Part shown: positions 57,942-64,000 of the stretch, in pieces | Numbering within the stretch: position 1 is the first letter of the stretch | Layout of the letters: each line of letters opens with the position of its first letter | Assembly: GCF_039555335.1 (NCBI RefSeq) | Contig: NC_092636.1 | Span: forward strand, 2,971,464 to 3,035,463 | Source of the DNA: Amphiura filiformis | Taxonomy: Eukaryota; Echinodermata; Ophiuroidea; Amphilepidida; Amphiuridae | Direction: 5' to 3' | DNA: 64,000 nucleotides | The notes under the pieces: model-generated | What the model saw: the letters and a program-made list of their open reading frames with translations, nothing else | Databases searched by the model: none | What the model was told of the DNA's origin: nothing | Translations under genes and position numbers: made by a program

Positions 57942-59657
57942 TACATTAATAATACTATTTTATTTTCAGTACTACTTTGTTAGTACCTTGTACTGATTTA
58001 AATGTAATTTAACAATTTCTCATGAAAATAGCATAACAAAACATAATGTTATGAAAGAGGATTAATAAGATGCTATCAATCAATAAACATTGAATATATT
58101 GTGAGACTTTATATCAATATATATTAAATTTCCTCTTTATTTTTCTATTTTTATAGTAAAGAAAAGATGAGCTTATTATTTGTATCATTCCTCCATTCTG
58201 AAAATGTCGTAAAGGGGATGAAATTGATTTAATATAATCATAATTATGATTGTTTTTAGTTTTTAAATGATTAAGGCAGCCTAAAAGCATCGCCCCAGCA
58301 GGGCACGTTAAGATACACATAATATAGGATTGTAAATAAAGGAATGGAATCAGAGAAATTTATATTTTAATGGAAAAAAGAAACTGGGCAAGGTGACATA
58401 ATTTGAGAGAAACCCCAAGGAAAACTAAACCTTTTCAATATTCTCAAATCGCATTTCATTATTTTGTAATTATTTTTCAATTTTGGAGAGATTATGTCAT
58501 GATTTTTTAAGTTGTATATTTTACAGTTGATCATAGGTGGGGTTAATTTGGAAAATGTATTTTACTTTTTACACTTTTCCAAATGGGTAGAACTACTGCA
58601 ATAATATTCTTAGTTGTGCATTGAGATATTGCTGCTGCCAAGCTTGATCTGAACTTTTAGGCACTAATCAAAAGCATACTGTTTGAAATAATATTTTGTA
58701 TGTTACTTTTTCTTCCTCCTTTTCATTTTACTTCTGCTTGCTATTTTCATCCTTTTTATTTTTTCCTTCTTTTTGTTATTTAGGTATTCCCCAGCCAACT
58801 TGCTCCTCCTCAGATGTTAAAAAGCAAATTTATATCAAATGAATTATGTTACAATATTTACAGCAGCATGTAGGACTAAAACCCAGGAATCAAAGCCTAT
58901 TTAATATATCATGCCAAAATACATACAGTGTTAAAAGTATGTATTTTAGTAGGCCCCGCTAATATATTGTTAAATCTTTATTTACATATAGTTTAATTCC
59001 TATGTAATAATATAGTAATCAACAATCTTATTCCAAGAAACTGTATCGTGTATGTCAGATATTTCCAATAAACGTTGCTTTGATATTTTTCCATAAACTT
59101 TTTTTTGGGGTGTGTGTTTATCTGTGTGTTTCATCCAAGGTGGCGGTCTGATTTTTCATGTGTTTGCTACATTAGATGGAGCCCTATCGCCAAAACAATC
59201 CTATACCAAGTTCCGAGTTACATAAAAGTAAAAAAAAAAAGTATATCACAATGGCTTATAGAACAGTATGGTTGGTTTACATCAACAGTATGAGTGGTAG
59301 CTAATGTGCTTCAAGCCATATTGTAACATTTGCTCAATATGTTTTAAATTCTGTATTTTACACGATTGTAATGTACTTTAGTAAACAAAGATACCCTGCA
59401 AAAATGAAGACTTTAGGTGCTGTAGTTTTGTCAAAATCAGATTAATCAAATACGTGTACGATGTTCATAACACAGTACGTACATGGCGTACGGGACTGTC
59501 ATACACACACATCTAAGGACTGTACCGTTGCACGACCGATGGAGTGACACGCATTGGCGCTGATAGTAAATTCCAATTTTCTTTGCTCGGTTGTTCAGCT
59601 TAAAATTAAAAGAGGACATATCTGACGGTAAATGCTAACATTTGATAGAAAAGAAAT
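57942..59657. other. AT-rich intergenic DNA, nothing recognised
   Basis: No ORF above about 70 codons, no clear inverted repeat and no RNA gene. An AATAAA word at 59,068-59,073 is the only signal I noticed, and it has no gene to serve nearby. Confidence 0.45.
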
Positions 59658-60056
59658 GAAGAGCTTTGTTTCAAAACCCCTTTCATCCACTTTTGGCTGA
59701 AATTGAGTTATTGGCATGATATTATAGTGTGGGTAAAAATACACATTTTGGTGGTTGTTTGACCTTCATACTGGGCTCAAATTTGATTGCAAAGGTGGTT
59801 TCTAGAAAAGGGGTAAATTTATTTTGTTGCAAAACCCCTTACATCCACAAAACGTGCGATATAAAAGAAATAACAAAATAAATAGGAAGGCTTGAAAATT
59901 GTACCAAACCTATTCTTTTAGTTTCTATTCATCAACACTTTATCCAAACCCAAATTGAATCAAATCGAACAAGTAATACTTGCACAATTAAAAAAAAAGC
60001 TGTTTTTCTCAAAAAGTCAAAAAGTGGATGTAAGGGGTTTTGCAACAAAGCTCTTC
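59658..60056. mobile_element. 399-bp MITE with 4-bp target duplication
   Basis: Ends GAAGAGCTTTGTTTCAAAAC and GTTTTGCAACAAAGCTCTTC, with CCCTTTCATCCACTTTT and AAAAGTGGATGTAAGGG just inside. Flanked by AAAT on both sides (59,654-59,657 and 60,057-60,060). A third partial arm (TTGTTGCAAAACCCCTTACA) lies in the middle near 59,825-59,848. Confidence 0.8.
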
Positions 60057-60495
60057 AAATACTAATCAATTAGTATGGAAATGTTATAACATGGCTTCCA
60101 AGGAGACACCCTAGCCCCGTACCTGTTTGTTGTGGTTCCCAATTTTGCTCAGCGAATGGCAATTGATAGAAAAGAAGACGAACCCCACTGACAAGCTGAC
60201 AAATAAACCCACTTTAATAAGAGGGCATTTCCGACTTTTAACCAAGGTAGCTTTTTAACTTTCATTTGTAATATATTCTTGTTACGTTAATCACCCGGGG
60301 TTAATCAACCTGGCTATGGCTATAATAGCTATGGATTTTATTAGTTAATGGTCAACAGCATATGGGTAACGCCGGAAGAATCATTAATCAACGGTATGGT
60401 CAATGACTTAATACACAATGACACAAAAACCTAATCAATTACTAGCACCTTGTGTAATTCATATTAGGCCTCTGTGTGTTTTTATGTAGCGCCTT

Positions 60496-61520
60496 AAGGG
60501 TGGAAATTATGGAAAATTTGAGGCCTCAAAATTGTTAAATTAGTGGTGTAAAGAGTATATAAAAGTGCACATTTTTAGAATGGCAATGATGCTCATTTTG
60601 GTGAACCCCCCAAAAAAAAAACCCACCTGTTTTCTTTTTTGGCCCAAATATTTTCGTTCAACGTAACAAAATAATTGTTGGGCCAATTTTTTTTTTATTA
60701 TTAATTTTTTTAAACTAGATAACAATATCTAGAACCCGTTTACTTATTTTTTTGAATTTTTACCAACTTTGAGAAATTTGCACCATAAATGGTAAAATAA
60801 TGTTAACCACTCTCATATTAATGCATATTAATCATACGTCGCTTTTTTCTAAAAAAATCATAAAAAATTTCTAAAAAAGTCATAAAAAAAGCCTGATTTT
60901 CGCCCAAATTTCAAATATTTTTGGTGAAGTTCGTCAAAATAAAAAAAAATTAAAAACGGTTCCTAGATATTTTTACCTAGTTTTTAAAAATTAATTACAA
61001 AAACCCCCGTTTTTTGGGATTTTCTTCAAAAATGAGCATTTTGGCCCAAATTTGACCTCACAAATGTCATTACCATTCTTAAGGTTAATAATTATTTTAA
61101 ACTGTTGTGATTTGGTAGTTCACATCATCTTACGAATGGTAATGAGCTTTGGCAAAAACTGCATTGCTCAATTCATAGCGAGCGTGTAGAAGAATTAAAA
61201 TATCACAGATATTCTTTTATAGGTGCTGCGGTTCTTGAGTTACGTTGTAAAGAGGGCTGAAACAACAACACTTTTGTAAAACGTAGTACATAACTCATTA
61301 ACAACAAATAAATTAAGCAAGTTTGCAAAGTATACGATTTGTAGAATGAACTTTTGCAAAACATCAAGGTGTTAATTTTCAGTGATATATTGATCTAGAT
61401 AATGAAAATCGATTTTTAGGTTGCTTCGACCAACAATACCTCGTCTACCCTTAATATGTATACTTTTATATACTTTAGACCAATAATTTGGCAGTTATGA
61501 GGCCCGAAAGTTCCATTACC
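60496..61520. repeat. Degenerate large inverted repeat
   Basis: TGAGGCCTCAAAATTGTTAA and GTATATAAAAGT near the left are loosely mirrored by ACTTTTATATAC and TTGGCAGTTATGAGGCC near the right. Blocks with AAAAATTTCTAAAAAAGTCA lie between. Related to 14,953-15,480. Old and diverged, boundaries uncertain. Confidence 0.45.
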
Positions 61521-64000
61521 CTTAGTATAACTTGATGTTCTGTATGGAAAAAATCATTGACGATTTTTGGCCTCAAAATCTGCAGTTCAAACATAAACAT
61601 GATAACAGAAAAAAAAATCGCTTAGTATTTAATTTTTTATTTAAATTTATTTCTGTGTCAAATAATTGACCACTAGTGAGCTGCATGAAAACGTGGCTTG
61701 ACGATCATTTTATTTTTCACAGTCCAATACTGAACAACTTTTGACCAAATTGCCATTAACTATTCCCAAACTCTGGGATCAAATGATATCTACTACATTT
61801 GTTTCAATGTATAATATTTGTATTGTTCTGTTGATTTTTTACTTTGTTTTCCACAATATGTAGAAAGTTAACAAATTAATTCTAGAAACCTACGTTCAAT
61901 CATACTTTGGTTCAGTCGATCATGCATGATTGTGTTATGTGTGCACGTTTTCATGTACTTTTACTAGAACCAAATAATCACTGTCAACTATTATAGCAGT
62001 ATACTTTTTAATATATTTAGATTTTTATAAATCACAGTTATTTTAACAATCAAACGTAAATCAAAACACCTAAATTATAGAACGTGTATCTTAATACTAA
62101 TTATAGAGAGTTTGTCCGTCTGTCCGCGCGCTATCGCGTGCTCGCGGAGCTATCGCGTGCTCCCAGAGCGCGTACGCGGAGTATCAACGGGCGTGTGCGC
62201 GGAGTACCGACGGGCGCAGTGCGGGTATCGCAAAGCATTACAGTGTGCATGTGACTAACCTCATCGGACCAGAATCACGTAAGGCCTATAGCCCATTATA
62301 TTTGTTTGTTTGTTTACCCAGGTTGGTCCGTGAGGAACACATGCTAATCCATGGAAAACCATGGACCGTTCCAAGCTCATACAAATGCACAAGCCTGGAT
62401 AGCCAGTGTAGGCTAATATATGCATGCTGGCCTAGATAGCTTTGATAAACAAAGCAAGAAATGGAAGAAAATAGCTAGGAAAAGAGAAAAGAGAGAAGGC
62501 CACTCCCAAACACAATTGTACAATTTTACTCTTAGCCCTTACTTCGTGAGAAAGGAAACTGGAATTCCAATCTCAGGCCCCGATGCAAAGGCTTGATCAC
62601 TATGAAAGACGCAGGCCTATATCATTGTAGTTTAAAAGGTCAGGGCGGGTATATGGGTAACGGGTGTTTGGTAATTAGAGATAGACCTATAATGAGAACC
62701 ACCCAACCCGAGAACCGCGAAATCTAGTATATTATAATAACGAACCTGATGCTGTTGAGGTGTCAGTAAATAAACGGAAACGGCTTGGTAGATGTATATG
62801 AACCTGTGCTATCTTCAGTAGACGAACAAAATTGGCTTGTTCAAATGTACCATAGTACGGCTATCACGGTTATAGATTTTTTTTTTAAATAGTGTGCAGG
62901 TTAAAATGATTACTCGGCAATCTGTATAAATCTATTAGAAAATGATAATATGACGTGTGCTTTTCAGTCTATTATTGTGATATTTATACATGATAAAACA
63001 AAGCATTTATCAAAGTTTAACCTTGATGGAGTGGCGCCCCCGGACGTACTTTAACCCTTGGTTGGGTGAGTTAGCTCATCGTCAATGCGGACGCGACACA
63101 GCTGCTGCAGCTGTTAGGTTTCTGTATACACATGCTGGTGGTAGCATTTGCATTATTGAAGAAAAGACAGATTTCACGCTATTTGGTAGATGTATAAAGC
63201 TGATGTACATTTGTGCGCATTATTTAATTGTGATATCTCGCAGTGTCAAACGTACTCACTTGTACAGGCGTTGTAGTTTCATATAAGGTATTCGATATAC
63301 GTTTGAAAAAGGCAAATTTAGAACCGACAAGAAACCAGATTGATTGTGGCATCATTTAAGGAAAATACTACGGTATTCATGGAAGGAAATTAATATCATT
63401 ACTCACGACTCACGAGTGGCAAATATGTAAATAAAACGTAAGTATATTTTTAAGCTTAATACTAAGACAAAGTTCTGTTCATAATTATTTCTGCCTGTTG
63501 GCCGCCTGTTGGTCAATGTAGTAGGCCTATATTTTCCGGTATCTCTAGCTTCCATAGGCACATCATGTGAGAGAAATGTTAATTTCGAAATCTACAGATT
63601 CCTGGACAGATTTAGTTCATCATTAGTTGATTTGGCTTAAATATTTAATATTAGATGTTTGAAATTGAAAGTAAATGGAGCGAAAAATTCACTCCATTTA
63701 TTCTCAATTTTTCATCACAGTCATGGGCGTAAAGAAAAGCAATAATTCGATTTTGATTGCCGCGCCGTCAGTCCGTCAACATCATTTTATATGACTCATA
63801 AATATAGGGGTAACTCCCATCCCACCCAGCTGATCAGGGGGACATCCCCATCTGCTATTCATTGATTCACTGATTCCGTATTTTTGTCATAACCAACACT
63901 GAATTGCAAGTTTGCAACTGCATAAATTACATATCTGCTATACTCTTAATAACTGTGAAAGAAGAAAGATGCCTAGGCTATATCATACCAAATGTATGCT
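61521..64000. other. No gene recognised; contains a GC-rich degenerate repeat at 62,115-62,230
   Basis: At 62,115-62,230 words such as CTATCGCGTGCTC and GCGGAGTA recur two or three times in a GC-rich patch. A 98-codon ORF at 62,990-63,286 begins around a CpG-containing patch (EWRPRTYFNPWLGELAHRQ) but matches nothing that I know. The remainder is AT-rich and empty as far as I can see. Confidence 0.4.

Noticed and set aside
62990..63286. 98-codon ORF near the right edge as a first exon of a new gene
   Set aside because: The first 30 codons look protein-like and CpG-containing, but there is no recognised homology and no visible splice partner before the window ends. Left as unresolved.
1..64000. 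CRISPR arrays, bacterial operons, prophage or toxin-antitoxin systems
   Set aside because: The spliced animal genes, tRNA-derived SINEs and MITEs show eukaryotic nuclear DNA. The only regular array (31,461-31,998) has no unique spacers.

Overview
The window is a piece of an AT-rich animal nuclear genome. It has spliced genes with GT-AG introns of about 0.3-5 kb, and a very high load of short inverted-repeat transposons, tRNA-derived SINEs, LINE and Penelope-like remnants and satellites. Two conserved single-copy-type animal genes are present. Both are recognisably close to vertebrate proteins, and one gene stands for the vertebrate KLHL1/4/5 set. An invertebrate deuterostome (echinoderm or hemichordate) would fit, but that is inference; nothing here fixes the species.

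Layout. Positions 1-14,700 hold no host gene that I recognise. They contain palindromic transposons, a degenerate ACCCCTAAC-type satellite (about 3.85-6.2 kb) split by a LINE fragment, and a broken cysteine-rich transposon-type ORF. On the minus strand, 29,114 to 14,729 is a ten-exon KLHL1/4/5-type gene (BTB, BACK, six Kelch repeats), a CUL3 ubiquitin-ligase adaptor. Two of its exons each need a one-base correction. Positions 29.1-34.8 kb are intergenic: a TTAA-flanked element, a large inverted-repeat element, a seven-copy 76-bp minisatellite and a possible promoter. On the plus strand, 34,787 to 54,548 is a 17-exon CCDC22 gene, a subunit of the COMMD/CCDC22/CCDC93 (CCC, Commander) endosomal recycling complex. 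From 54.5 kb to 64 kb there are only repeats and featureless AT-rich DNA.

The two genes are head-to-head, about 5.7 kb apart, with no obvious functional link. I see no operon, prophage, CRISPR array or defence island, and no convincing new biological system. The most informative material is structural. There are many miniature elements whose target-site duplications can be read directly (TA, TTA/TAA, 4 bp, TTAA, 8 bp), including one element nested in another. CCDC22 carries a duplicated splice acceptor (exon 6) and tandem copies of a mini-exon (exon 8). A Penelope-like remnant carries a GIY-YIG domain and a possible hammerhead-like fold. Several one-base frame disruptions in otherwise intact conserved exons suggest local sequence errors or recent decay.
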